64,000 nucleotides of DNA. Origin: Ptiloglossa arizonensis (lineage: Eukaryota; Arthropoda; Insecta; Hymenoptera; Colletidae). This document shows, piece by piece, positions 24,772-38,300 of the stretch. The notes beneath the pieces were generated by a model, which searched no databases, was not told the DNA's origin, and was given only the letters and a program-made list of their open reading frames with translations. Both the position numbers and the translations under genes were made by a program. Each line of letters begins with the position of its first letter. Positions within the stretch are counted from its first letter, which is position 1. The stretch spans positions 930,001 through 994,000 of the forward strand of contig NW_027478487.1 in NCBI RefSeq assembly GCF_051014685.1, written 5' to 3'.

Positions 24772-25302
24772 CTCCCATATCTCGCGAACGGATTGACCAA
24801 ACCCAGAAGTTCCTGCTGCGTCTGAAAGTAGAAACTCGCCCGATTACAACGGTATGTGTATTTTTTCCCTAGGCCATTCTGGTTAAGCGTTTCGAGCCGC
24901 AGAATTGCGAAAAATTTTTTGCCTTCTCAACCATTTCTTGGCTTCAAACTCCCATATCTCGCGAACGGATTGACCCAACCCAAAGATTCCTGTTGAGTCT
25001 GAAAGCAGAAACTCGCCCGATTACAACGGCATGTGTATTTTTTCCCTAGGCCATTCTGGTTAAGCGTTTGGAGCAGCAGAAGTGCGAAAAATTTGTTGTC
25101 TCCTTAACCATTTCTTAGCTTCAAACTCCCATATCTCGCGAACGGATTGACCTAACCCAAAAATTCCTATTGCATCTGAAAGTAGAAACTCGCCCGATTA
25201 CAACGGTATGTGTATTTTTTCCCTAGGCCATTCTGGTTAAGCGTTTGGAACAGCAGAATTGCGAAAAATTTTTTTCCTTCTCAACCATTTCTTGGCTTCA
25301 AA
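24772..25302 (+). repeat. Block C' remnant: 3 monomers of C2 type
   Basis: Three monomers carry C2 hallmarks: cccagaagttcctgctgcg and gtttcgagccgcag in the first, ccaaagattcctgttgag with gcatgtg in the second, and ggaacagcag with an extended T tract in the third. They match 14,867-15,397 at an offset of 9,905 bp. Only the 3' end of block C is represented, so the second superblock either lost most of C or was joined to it by an exchange within C. Confidence 0.83.
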
Positions 25303-27600
25303 CTCCCATATCTCGCGAACGGATTGACCTAACCCAAAAATTCCTATTGCATCTGAAAGTATAAACTCGCCCGATTACAACGGTATGTGTATTTTTTCCC
25401 TAGGCCATTCTGGTTAAGCGTTTGGAGCAGCAGAATTGCGAAAAGTTTTTTGCCTTCTCAACCATTTCTTGTCTTCAAACTCCCATATCTCGCGAACGGA
25501 TTGACCTAACCCAAAAATTCCTATTGCATCTGAAAGTAGAAACTCGCCCGACTACAGCGGTATGTGTATTTTTTCCCTAGGGCATTCTGGTTAAGCGTTT
25601 GGATCAGCGGAATTGCGAAAAATTGTATGCCTTCTCAACCATTTCTTGGCTTCAAACTCCCATATCTCGCGAACGGATAGACCTAACCCAAAAATTCCTG
25701 TTGCGTGTGAAAGTAGAAACTCGCCCGATTACAACGGTATGTGTATTTTTTCCCTAGTCCATTCTGGTTAAGCGTTTGGAGCAGCAGAATTGCGAAAAAT
25801 TTGTTGTCTTCTCAACCATTTCTTAGCTTCAAAGTACCATATCTCGCGAACGGATTGACCAAACCCAAAAATTGCTGTTGCATCTGAAAGTAGAAACTCG
25901 CCCGATTACAACGGTATGTGTATTTTTTCCCTAGCCCATTCTGGTTAAGGGTTTGGAGCAGCAGAATTGCGAAAAATTTTTTGCCTTCTCAACCATTTCT
26001 TAGCTTCAAACTCCCATATCTCGCGAACGGATTGACGTAACCCAAAAATTCCTGTTGCATCTGAAAGTAGAAACTCGCCCGATTACAACGGTATGTTTTT
26101 TTCCCTAGGCCATTCTGGTTAAGCGTTTGGAACAGCAGAATTGCGAAAAATTTTTTGCCTTCTCAACCATTTCTTGTCTTCAAACTCCCATATCTCGCGA
26201 ACGGATTGACCTAACCCAAAAATTCCTATTGCATCTGAAAGTAGAAACTCGCCCGACTACAGCGGTATGTGTATTTTTTCCCTAGGGCATTCTGGTTAAG
26301 CGTTTGGATCAGCGGAATTGCGAAAAATTGTATGCCTTCTCAACCATTTCTTGGCTTCAAACTCCCATATCTCGCGAACGGATTGACCTAACCCAAAAAT
26401 TCCTATTGCATCTGAAAGTAGAAACTCGCCCGACTACAGCGGTATGTGTATTTTTTCCCTAGGGCATTCTGGTTAAGCGTTTGGATCAGCGGAATTGCGA
26501 AAAATTGTATGCCTTCTCAACCATTTCTTGGCTTCAAACTCCCATATCTCGCGAACGGATTGACCTAACCCAAAAATTCCTGTTGCGTGTGAAAGTAGAA
26601 ACTCGCCCGATTACAACGGTATGTGTATTTTTTCCCTAGTCCATTCTGGTTAAGCGTTTGGAGCAGCAGAATTGCGAAAAATTTGTTGTCTTCTCAACCA
26701 TTTCTTAGCTTCAAAGTACCATATCTCGCGAACGGATTGACCAAACCCAAAAATTGCTGTTGCATCTGAAAGTAGAAACTCGCCCGATTACAACGGTATG
26801 TGTATTTTTTCCCTAGCCCATTCTGGTTAAGCGTTTGGAGCAGCAGAATTGCGAAAAATTTTTCGCCTTCTCAACCATTTCTTAGCTTCAAAGTCCCATA
26901 TCTCGCGAACGGATTGACCAAACCCAAAAATTCCTGCTGCGTCTGAAAGTAGAAATTCGCCCGATTACAACGGTATGCGTATTTTTTCACTAGGCCATTC
27001 TGGTTAAGCGTTTGGAGCAGCAGAAGTGCGAAAAATTTTTTGCCTTCTCAACCATTTCTTGGCTTCAAACTCCCATATCTCGCGAACGGATTGACCTAAC
27101 CCAAAAATTCCTGTTGCATCTGAAAGTAGAAACTCGCCCGATTACAACGGTATGTGTATTTTTTCCCTAGGCCTTTCTGGTTAAGCGTTCGGAGCAGCAG
27201 AATTGCGAAAAATTTTTTGCCTTCTCATCCATTTCTTGTCTTCAAACTCCCATATCTCGCGATCGGATTGACCTAACCCAAAAATTCCTATTGCATCTGA
27301 AAGTAGAAACTCGCCCGATTACAACGGTATGTGTATTTTTTCCCTAGGCCATTCTGGTTAAGCGTTTGGAGCAGCAGAATTGCGAAAAGTTTTTTGCCTT
27401 CTCAACCATTTCTTGTCTTCAAACTCCCATATCTCGCGAACGGATTGACCTAACCCAAAAATTCCTATTGCATCTGAAAGTAGAAACTCGCCCGACTACA
27501 GCGGTATGTGTATTTTTTCCCTAGGGCATTCTGGTTAAGCGTTTGGATCAGCGGAATTGCGAAAAATTGTATGCCTTCTCAACCATTTCTTGGCTTCAAA
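25303..27600 (+). repeat. Block A'', third partial copy of HOR block A
   Basis: This matches block A' at an offset of 9,905 bp up to about 15,990/25,895, then at 10,082 bp (9,905 + 177). The extra monomer here is the separate A4 plus 174-bp pair (25,840-26,184), which in A' is fused into a single chimeric monomer. The marker gaaagtataaactcg occurs only at 15,451 and 25,356. The block is replaced at 27,601 by an A3/A5 chimera that starts the next HOR. Confidence 0.84.
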
Positions 27601-30120
27601 CTCCCATATCTCGCGAACGGATAGACCTAACCCAAAAATTCCTGTTGCGTGTGAAAGTAGAAACTCGCCCGATTACAACGGTATGCGTATTTTTTCACTA
27701 GGCCATTCTGGTTAAGCGTTTGGAGCAGCAGAATTGCGAAAAATTTTTCGCCTTCTCAACCATTTCTTAGCTTCAAAGTCCCATATCTCGCGAACGGATT
27801 GAACAAACCCAAAAATTCCTGCTGCGTCTGAAAGTAGAAATTCGCCCGATTACAACGGTATGCGTATTTTTTCACTAGGCCATTCTGGTTAAGCGTTTGG
27901 AGCAGCAGAAGTGCGAAAAATTTTTTGCCTTCTCAACCATTTCTTGGCTTCAAACTCCCATATCTCGCGAACGGATTGACCTAACCCAAAAATTCCTGTT
28001 GCATCTGAAAGTAGAAACTCGCCCGATTACAACGGTATGTGTATTTTTTCCCTAGGCCATTCTGGTTAAGCGTTCGGAGCAGCAGAATTGCGAAAAATTT
28101 TTTGCCTTCTCAACCATTTCTTGTCTTCAAACTCCCATATCTCGCGATCGGATTGACCTAACCCAAAAATTCCTATTGCATCTGAAAGTAGAAACTCGCC
28201 CGATTACAGCGGTATGTGTATTTTTTCCCTGGGCCATTCTGGTTAAGCGTTTGAAGCAGCAGAAGTGCGAAAAATTTGTTGTCTTCTCAACCATTTCTTA
28301 GCTTCAAACTCCCATATCTCGCGAACGGATTGACGTAACCCAAAAATTCCTGTTGCATCTGAAAGTAGAAACTCGCCCGGTTACATCGGTATGTGTATGT
28401 TTTCCCGAGGCCATTCTGGTTAAGCGTTTGGAGCGGCAGAAGTGCGAAAAATTTGTTGTCTTCTCAACCATTTCTTAGCTTCAAACTCCCATATCTCGCG
28501 AACAGATTGACGTAACCCAAAAATTCCTGTTGCATCTGAAAGTAGAAACTCGCCCGATTACAACGGTATGTGTATTTTTTCCCTAGGCCATTCTGGTTAA
28601 GCGTTTGGAGCAGCAGAATTGCGAAAAATTTTTTGCCTTCTCAACCATTTCTTGGCTTCAAACTCCCGTATCTCACGAACGGATTGACCTAACCCAAAAA
28701 TTCCTGTTGCATCTGAAAGTAGAAACTCGCCCGATTACAACGGTATGTGTATTTTTTCCCTAGGCCATTCTGGTTAAGCGTTCGGAGCAGCAGAATTGCG
28801 AAAAATTTTTTGCCTTCTCAACCATTTCTTGTCTTCAAACTCCCATATCTCGCGATCGGATTGACCTAACCCAAAAATTCCTATTGCATCTGAAAGTAGA
28901 AACTCGCCCGACTACAGCGGTATGTGTATTTTTTCCCTAGGGCATTCTGGTTAAGCGTTTGGATCAGCGGAATTGCGAAAAATTGTATGCCTTCTCAACC
29001 ATTTCTTGGCTTCAAACTCCCATATCTCGCGAACGGATAGACCTAACCCAAAAATTCCTGTTGCGTGTGAAAGTAGAAACTCGCCCGATTACAACGGTAT
29101 GCGTATTTTTTCACTAGGCCATTCTGGTTAAGCGTTTGGAGCAGCAGAATTGCGAAAAATTTTTCGCCTTCTCAACCATTTCTTAGCTTCAAAGTCCCAT
29201 ATCTCGCGAACGGATTGAACAAACCCAAAAATTCCTGCTGCGTCTGAAAGTAGAAATTCGCCCGATTACAACGGTATGCGTATTTTTTCACTAGGCCATT
29301 CTGGTTAAGCGTTTGGAGCAGCAGAAGTGCGAAAAATTTTTTGCCTTCTCAACCATTTCTTGGCTTCAAACTCCCATATCTCGCGAACGGATTGACCTAA
29401 CCCAAAAATTCCTGTTGCATCTGAAAGTAGAAACTCGCCCGATTACAACGGTATGTGTATTTTTTCCCTAGGCCATTCTGGTTAAGCGTTCGGAGCAGCA
29501 GAATTGCGAAAAATTTTTTGCCTTCTCAACCATTTCTTGTCTTCAAACTCCCATATCTCGCGATCGGATTGACCTAACCCAAAAATTCCTATTGCATCTG
29601 AAAGTAGAAACTCGCCCGATTACAGCGGTATGTGTATTTTTTCCCTGGGCCATTCTGGTTAAGCGTTTGAAGCAGCAGAAGTGCGAAAAATTTGTTGTCT
29701 TCTCAACCATTTCTTAGCTTCAAACTCCCATATCTCGCGAACGGATTGACGTAACCCAAAAATTCCTGTTGCATCTGAAAGTAGAAACTCGCCCGGTTAC
29801 ATCGGTATGTGTATGTTTTCCCGAGGCCATTCTGGTTAAGCGTTTGGAGCGGCAGAAGTGCGAAAAATTTGTTGTCTTCTCAACCATTTCTTAGCTTCAA
29901 ACTCCCATATCTCGCGAACAGATTGACGTAACCCAAAAATTCCTGTTGCATCTGAAAGTAGAAACTCGCCCGATTACAACGGTATGTGTATTTTTTCCCT
30001 AGGCCATTCTGGTTAAGCGTTTGGAGCAGCAGAATTGCGAAAAATTTTTTGCCTTCTCAACCATTTCTTGGCTTCAAACTCCCGTATCTCACGAACGGAT
30101 TGACCTAACCCAAAAATTCC
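27601..30120 (+). repeat. Chimeric A/B 8-monomer HOR (1,416 bp), ~1.8 copies
   Basis: Unit 1 starts at 27,601 and unit 2 at 29,017, 1,416 bp (8 x 177) apart. Both begin with an A3/A5 chimera (gttgcgtgtg upstream, gtatgcgtattttttcac downstream), then an A5-like copy with gaacaaaccc (27,801 and 29,217), A6, B1 with ccctgggcc, B2 with gagcggcag, B3, and a monomer with the rare cccgtatctcacg (28,665 and 30,081). In that last monomer the NruI core TCGCGA is lost. Unit 2 departs from unit 1 just after 30,100. The unit combines A and B monomers in a new order, so it arose after A and B already existed. Confidence 0.85.
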
Positions 30121-33100
30121 TATTGCATCTGAAAGTAGAAACTCGCCCGATTACAACGGTATGTGTATTTTTTCCCTAGGAAATTCTGGTTAAGCGTTTG
30201 GAGCGGCAGAAGTGCGAAAAATTTGTTGTCTTCTCAACCATTTCTTAGCTTCAAACTCCCATATCTCGCGAACAGATTGACGTAACCCAAAAATTCCTGT
30301 TGCATCTGAAAGTAGAAACTCGCCCGATTACAACGGTATGTGTATTTTTTCCCTAGGCCATTCTGGTTAAGCGTTTGGAGCAGCAGAATTGCGAAAAATT
30401 TTTTGCCTTCTCAACCATTTCTTGGCTTCAAACTCCCGTATCTCACGAACGGATTGACCTAACCCAAAAATTCCTATTGCATCTGAAAGTAGAAACTCGC
30501 CCGATTACAACGGTATGTGTATTTTTTCCCTAGGAAATTCTGGTTAAGCGTTTGGAGCAGCAGAATTGCGAAAAATTTTTTGCCTTCTCAACCATTTCTT
30601 GGCTTCAAACTCCCGTATCTCGCGAACGGATTGACCTAACCCAAAAATTCCTGTTGCGTCTGAAAGTAGAAACTCGCCCGATTACGACGGTATGTGTATT
30701 TTTTCCCTAGTCCATTCTGGTTAAGCGTTTGGAGCAGCAGAAGTGCGAAAAATTTGTTGTCTTCTCAACCTTTTCTTAGCTTCAAACTCCCATATCTCGC
30801 GAACAGATTGACGTAACCCAAAAATTCCTGTTGCATCTGAAAGTAGAAACTCGCCCGATTACAACGGTATGTGTATTTTTTCCCTAGGCCATTCTGGTTA
30901 AGCGTTCGGAGCATCAGAATTGCGAAAAATTTTTTGCCTTCTCAACCATTTCTTGTCGTCAAACTCCCCTTATCTCGCGAACGGATTGACCTAACCCAAA
31001 AATTCCTATTGCATCTGAAAGTAGAAACTCGCCCGATTACAACGGTATGTGTATTTTTTCCCTAGGAAATTCTGGTTAAGCGTTTGGAGCAGCAGAATTG
31101 CGAAAAATTTTTTGCCTTCTCAACCATTTCTTGGCTTCAAACTCCCATATCTCGCGAACGGATTGACCTAACCCAAAAATTCCTATTGCATCTGAAAGTA
31201 GAAACTCGCCCGATTACAACGGTATGTGTATTTTTTCCCTAGGAAATTCTGGTTAAGCGTTTGGAGCAGCAGAATTGCGAAAAATTTTTTGCCTTCTCAA
31301 CCATTTCTTGGCTTCAAACTCCCATATCTCGCGAACGGATTGACCTAACCCAAAAATTCCTGTTGCATCTGAAAGTAGAAACTCGCCCGATTACAGCGGT
31401 ATGTGTATTTTTTCCCTAGGCCATTCTGGTTAAGCGTTCGGAGCAGCAGAATTGCGAAAAATTTTTTGCCTTCTCAACCATTTCTTGTCTTCAAACTCCC
31501 ATATCTCGCGATCGGATTGACCTAACCCAAAAATTCCTATTGCATCTGAAAGTAGAAACTCGCCCGATTACAACGGTATGTGTATTTTTTCACTAGGCCA
31601 TTCTGGTTAAGCGTTTGGAGCAGCAGAAGTGCGAAAAATTTTTTGCCTTCTCAACCATTTCTTGGCTTCAAACTCCCATATCTCGCGAACGGATTGACCT
31701 AACCCAAAAATTCCTGTTGCATCTGAAAGTAGAAACTCGCCCGATTACAACGGTATGTGTATTTTTTCCCTAGGCCTTTCTGGTTAAGCGTTCGGAGCAG
31801 CAGAATTGCGAAAAATTTTTTGCCTTCTCATCCATTTCTTGTCTTCAAACTCCCATATCTCGCGATCGGATTGACCTAACCCAAAAATTCCTATTGCATC
31901 TGAAAGTAGAAACTCGCCCGATTACAACGGTATGTGTATTTTTTCCCTAGGCCATTCTGGTTAAGCGTTTGGAGCAGCAGAATTGCGAAAAGTTTTTTGC
32001 CTTCTCAACCATTTCTTGTCTTCAAACTCCCATATCTCGCGAACGGATTGACCTAACCCAAAAATTCCTATTGCATCTGAAAGTAGAAACTCGCCCGACT
32101 ACAGCGGTATGTGTATTTTTTCCCTAGGGCATTCTGGTTAAGCGTTTGGATCAGCGGAATTGCGAAAAATTGTATGCCTTCTCAACCATTTCTTGGCTTC
32201 AAACTCCCATATCTCGCGAACGGATAGACCTAACCCAAAAATTCCTGTTGCGTGTGAAAGTAGAAACTCGCCCGATTACAACGGTATGCGTATTTTTTCA
32301 CTAGGCCATTCTGGTTAAGCGTTTGGAGCAGCAGAATTGCGAAAAATTTTTCGCCTTCTCAACCATTTCTTATCTTCAAAGTCCCATATCTCGCGAACGG
32401 ATTGACCAAACCCAAAAATTCCTGCTGCGTCTGAAAGTAGAAATTCGCCCGATTACAACGGTATGCGTATTTTTTCACTAGGCCATTCTGGTTAAGCGTT
32501 TGGAGCAGCAGAAGTGCGAAAAATTTTTTGCCTTCTCAACCATTTCTTGGCTTCAAACTCCCATATCTCGCGAACGGATTGACCTAACCCAAAAATTCCT
32601 GTTGCATCTGAAAGTAGAAACTCGCCCGATTACAACGGTATGTGTATTTTTTCCCTAGGCCATTCTGGTTAAGCGTTCGGAGCAGCAGAATTGCGAAAAA
32701 TTTTTTGCCTTCTCAACCATTTCTTGTCTTCAAACTCCCATATCTCGCGATCGGATTGACCTAACCCAAAAATTCCTATTGCATCTGAAAGTAGAAACTC
32801 GCCCGATTACAACGGTATGTGTATTTTTTCCCTGGGCCATTCTGGTTAAGCGTTTGAAGCAGCAGAAGTGCGAAAAATTTGTTGTCTTCTCAACCATTTC
32901 TTAGCTTCAAACTCCCATATCTCGCGAACGGATTGACGTAACCCAAAAATTCCTGTTGCATCTGAAAGTAGAAACTCGCCCGGTTACATCGGTATGTGTA
33001 TGTTTTCCCGAGGCCATTCTGGTTAAGCGTTTGGAGCAGCAGAAGTGCGAAAAATTTGTTGTCTTCTCAACCATTTCTTAGCTTCAAACTCCCATATCTC

Positions 33101-35387
33101 GCGAACAGATTGACGTAACCCAAAAATTCCTGTTGCATCTGAAAGTAGAAACTCGCCCGATTACAACGGTATGTGTATTTTTTCCCTAGGCCATTCTGGT
33201 TAAGCGTTCGGAGCATCAGAATTGCGAAAAATTTTTTGCCTTCTCAACCATTTCTTGTCTTCAAACTCCCATATCTCGCGAACGGATTGACCTAACCCAA
33301 AAATTCCTATTGCATCTGAAAGTAGAAACTCGCCCGATTACAACGGTATGTGTATTTTTTCCCTAGGAAATTCTGGTTAAGCGTTTGGAGCAGCAGAATT
33401 GCGAAAAATTTTTTGCCTTCTCAACCATTTCTTGGCTTCAAACTCCCATATCTCGCGAACGGATTGACCTAACCCAAAAATTCCTATTGCATCTGAAAGT
33501 AGAAACTCGCCCGATTACAACGGTATGTGTATTTTTTCCCTAGGAAATTCTGGTTAAGCGTTTGGAGCAGCAGAATTGCGAAAAATTTTTTGCCTTCTCA
33601 ACCATTTCTTGGCTTCAAACTCCCATATCTCGCGAACGGATTGACCTAACCCAAAAATTCCTGTTGCGTCTGAAAGTAGAAACTCGCCCGATTACGACGG
33701 TATGTGTATTTTTTCCCTAGTCCATTCTGGTTAAGCGTTTGGAGCAGCAGAAGTGCGAAAAATTTGTTGTCTTCTCAACCTTTTCTTAGCTTCAAACTCC
33801 CATATCTCGCGAACAGATTGACGTAACCCAAAAATTCCTGTTGCATCTGAAAGTAGAAACTCGCCCGATTACAACGTATGTGTATTTTTTTCCCTAGGCC
33901 ATTCTGGTTAAGCGTTCGGAGCATCAGAATTGCGAAAAATTTTTTGCCTTCTCAACCATTTCTTGTCTTCAAACTCCCATATCTCGCGAACGGATTGACC
34001 TAACCCAAAAATTCCTATTGCATCTGAAAGTAGAAACTCGCCCGATTACAACGGTATGTGTATTTTTTCCCTAGGAAATTCTGGTTAAGCGTTTGGAGCA
34101 GCAGAATTGCGAAAAATTTTTTGCCTTCTCAACCATTTCTTGGCTTCAAACTCCCATATCTCGCGAACGGATTGACCTAACCCAAAAATTCCTATTGCAT
34201 CTGAAAGTAGAAACTCGCCCGATTACAACGGTATGTGTATTTTTTCCCTAGGAAATTCTGGTTAAGCGTTTGGAGCAGCAGAATTGCGAAAAATTTTTTG
34301 CCTCCTCAACCATTTCTTGGCTTCAAACTCCCATATCTCGCGAACGGATTGACCTAACCCAAAAATTCCTGTTGCATCTGAAAGTAGAAACTCGCCCGAT
34401 TACAACGGTATGTGTATTTTTTCCCTAGGCCATTCTGGTTAAGCGTTCGGAGCAGCAGAATTGCGAAAAATTTTTTGCCTTCTCAACCATTTCTTGTCTT
34501 CAAACTCCCATATCTCGCGATCGGATTGACCTAACCCAAAAATTCCTATTGCATCTGAAAGTAGAAACTCGCCCGATTACGACGGTATGTGTATTTTTTC
34601 CCTAGGAAATCTGGTTAAGCGTTTGGAGCAGCAGAATTGAGAAAAATTTTTTGCCTTCTCAACCATTTCTTGGCTTCAAACTCCCATATCTCGCGAACGG
34701 ATTGACCTAACCCAAAAATTCCTGTTGCGTCTGAAAGTAGAAACTCGCCCGATTACGACGGTATGTGTATTTTTTCCTAGTCCATTCTGGTTAAGCGTTT
34801 GGAGCAGCAGAAGTGCGAAAAATTTGTTGTCTTCTCAACCTTTTCTTATCTTCAAACTCCCATATCTCGCGAACGGATTGACGTAACCCAAAAATTCCTG
34901 TTGCATCTGAAAGTAGAAACTCGCCCGATTACAACGGTATGTGTATTTTTTCCCTAGGCCATTCTGGTTAAGCGTTCGGAGCATCAGAATTGCGAAAAAT
35001 TTTTTGCCTTCTCAACCATTTCTTGTCTTCAAACTCCCATATCTCGCGAACGGATTGACCTAACCCAAAAATTCCTATTGCATCTGAAAGTAGAAACTCG
35101 CCCGATTACAACGGTATGTGTATTTTTTCCCTAGGAAATTCTGGTTAAGCGTTTGGAGCAGCAGAATTGCGAAAAATTTTTTGCCTTCTCAACCATTTCT
35201 TGGCTTCAAACTCCCATATCTCGCGAACGGATTGACCTAACCCAAAAATTCCTATTGCATCTGAAAGTAGAAACTCGCCCGATTACAACGGTATGTGTAT
35301 TTTTTCCCTAGGAAATTCTGGTTAAGCGTTTGGAGCAGCAGAATTGCGAAAAATTTTTTGCCTTCTCAACCATTTCTTGGCTTCAAA
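30121..35387 (+). repeat. Mixed A- and B-type satellite with several local duplications
   Basis: B-type monomers dominate, with ccctaggaaattc in many copies and the B3-B6 4-mer repeating from 33,1xx on. An A-type stretch of about six monomers sits at 31,497-32,740 and contains gcgatcgg, gactacagcgg and gtatgcgtattttttcac markers. A 2-monomer (354-bp) step links cccgtatctcacg at 30,081 and 30,435. A B1/B4 chimera lies near 34,510-34,680. Single-base indels appear at about 33,876, 34,609 and 34,776. The region reads as an assembly of exchanged fragments of A and B rather than one clean HOR. Confidence 0.78.
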
Positions 35388-38300
35388 CTCCCATATCTCG
35401 CGAACGGATTGACCTAACCCAAAAATTCCTGTTGCGTCTGAAAGTAGAAACTCGCCCGATTACGACGGTATGTGTATTTTTTCCCTAGTCCATTCTGGTT
35501 AAGCGTTTGGAGCAGCAGAATTGTGAAAAATTTTTTGCCTTCTCTACCATTTCTTGGCTTCAAACTCCCATATCTCGCGAACGGATTGAACTAACCCAAA
35601 AATTCCTATTGCATCTGAAAGTAGAAACTCGCCCGATTACAACGGTATGTGTATTTTTTCCCTAGGTCATTCTGGTTAAGCGTTTGGAGCAGCAGAATTG
35701 CGAAAAATTTTTTGCCTTCTCAACCATTTCTTGGCTTCAAACTCCCATATCTCGCGAACGGATTGACCTAACCCAAAAATTCCTGTTGCGTCTGAAAGTA
35801 GAAACTCGCCCGGTTACAACGATATGTGTATGTTTTCCCTAGGCCATTCTGGTTAAGCGTTTGGAGCAGCAGAAGTGCGAAAAATTTGTTGTCTTCTCAA
35901 CCATTTCTTGTCTTCAAACTCCCATATCTCGCGAACGGATTGACCTGACCCAAAAATTCCTATTGCATCTGAAAGTAGAAACTCGCCCGATTACAACGGT
36001 ATGCGTATTTTTTCCCTAGGAAATTCTGGTTAAGCGTTTGGAGCAGCAGAATTGCGAAAAATTTTTTGCCTTCTCAACCATTTCTTGGCTTCAAACTCCC
36101 ATATCTCGCGAACGGATTGAACTAACCCAAAAATTCCTATTGCATCTGAAAGTAGAAACTCGCCCGATTACAACGGTATGTGTATTTTTTCCCTAGGCCA
36201 TTCTGGTTAAGCGTTCGGAGCAGCAGAATTGCGAAAAATTTTTTGCCTTCTCAACCATTTCATGTCTTCAAACTCCCATATCTCGCGAACGGATTGACCT
36301 AACCCAAAAATTCCTATTGCATCTGAAAGTAGAAACTCGCCCGATTACAACGGTATGTGCATTTTTTCCCTAGGCCATTCTGGTTAAGCGTTTGGAGCAG
36401 CAGAATTGTGAAAAATTTTTTGCCTTCTCTACCATTTCTTGGCTTCAAACTTCCATATCTCGCGAACGGATTGAACTAACCCAAAAATTCCTATTGCATC
36501 TGAAAGTAGAAACTCGCCCGATTACAACGGTATGTGTATTTTTTCCCTAGGCCATTCTGGTTAAGCGTTTGGAGCAGCAGAATTGCGAAAAATTTTTTGC
36601 CTTCTCAACCATTTCTTGGCTTCAAACTCCCATATCTCGCGAACGGATTGACCTAACCCAAAAATTCCTGTTGCGTCTGAAAGTAGAAACTCGCCCGGTT
36701 ACAACGGTATGTGTATGTTTTCCCTAGGCCATTCTGGTTAAGCGTTTGGAGCAGCAGAAGTGCGAAAAATTTGTTGTCTTCTCAACCATTTCTTGTCTTC
36801 AAACTCCCATATCTCGCGAACGGATTGACCTAACCCAAAAATTCCTATTGCATCTGAAAGTAGAAACTCGCCCGATTACAACGGTATGCGTATTTTTTCC
36901 CTAGGAAATTCTGGTTAAGCGTTTGGAGCAGCAGAATTGCGAAAAATTTTTTGCCTTCTCAACCATTTCTTGGCTTCAAACTCCCATATCTCGCGAACGG
37001 ATTGACCTAACCCAAAAATTCCTATTGCATCTGAAAGTAGAAACTCGCCCGATTACAACGGTATGTGTATTTTTTCCCTAGGAAATTCTGGTTAAGCGTT
37101 TGGAGCAGCAGAATTGCGAAAAATTTTTTGCCTTCTCAACCATTTCTTGGCTTCAAACTCCCATATCTCGCGAACGGATTGACCTAACCCAAAAATTCCT
37201 GTTGCGTCTGAAAGTAGAAACTCTCCCGATTACGACGGTATGTGTATTTTTTCCCTAGTCCATTCTGGTTAAGCGTTTGGAGCAGCAGAATTGTGCAAAA
37301 TTTTTTGCCTTCTCTACCATTTCTTGGCTTCAAACTCCCATATCTCGCGAACGGATTGAACTAACCCAAAAATTCCTATTGCATCTGAAAGTAGAAACTC
37401 GCCCGATTACAACGGTATGTGTATTTTTTCCCTAGGAAATTCTGGTTAAGCGTTTGGAGCAGCAGAATTGCGAAAAATTTTTTGCCTTCTCAACCATTTC
37501 TTGGCTTCAAACTCCCATATCTCGCGAACGGATTGACCTAACCCAAAAATTCCTGTTGCGTCTGAAAGTAGAAACTCTCCCGATTACGACGGTATGTGTA
37601 TTTTTTCCCTAGTCCATTCTGGTTAAGCGTTTGGAGCAGCAGAATTGTGCAAAATTTTTTGCCTTCTCTACCATTTCTTGGCTTCAAACTCCCATATCTC
37701 GCGAACGGATTGAACTAACCCAAAAATTCCTATTGCATCTGAAAGTAGAAACTCGCCCGATTACAACGGTATGTGTATTTTTTCCCTAGGCCATTCTGGT
37801 TAAGCGTTTGGAGCAGCAGAATTGCGAAAAATTTTTTGCCTTCTCAACCATTTCTTGGCTTCAAACTCCCATATCTCGCGAACGGATTGACCTAACCCAA
37901 AAATTCCTGTTGCGTCTGAAAGTAGAAACTCGCCCGGTTACAACGGTATGTTTATGTTTTCCCTAGGCCATTCTGGTTAAGCGTTTGGAGCAGCAGAAGT
38001 GCGAAAAATTTGTTGTCTTCTCAACCATTTCTTAGCTTCAAACTCCCATATCTCGCGAACGGATTGACGTAACCCAAAAATTCCTGTTGCATCTGAAAGT
38101 AGAAACTCGCCCGATTACAACGGTATGTTTTTTTCCCTAGGCCATTCTGGTTAAGCGTTTGGAACAGCAGAATTGCGAAAAATTTTTTGCCTTCTCAACC
38201 ATTTCTTGTCTTCAAACTCCCATATCTCGCGAACGGATTGACCTAACCCAAAAATTCCTATTGCATCTGAAAGTAGAAACTCGCCCGATTACAACGGTAT

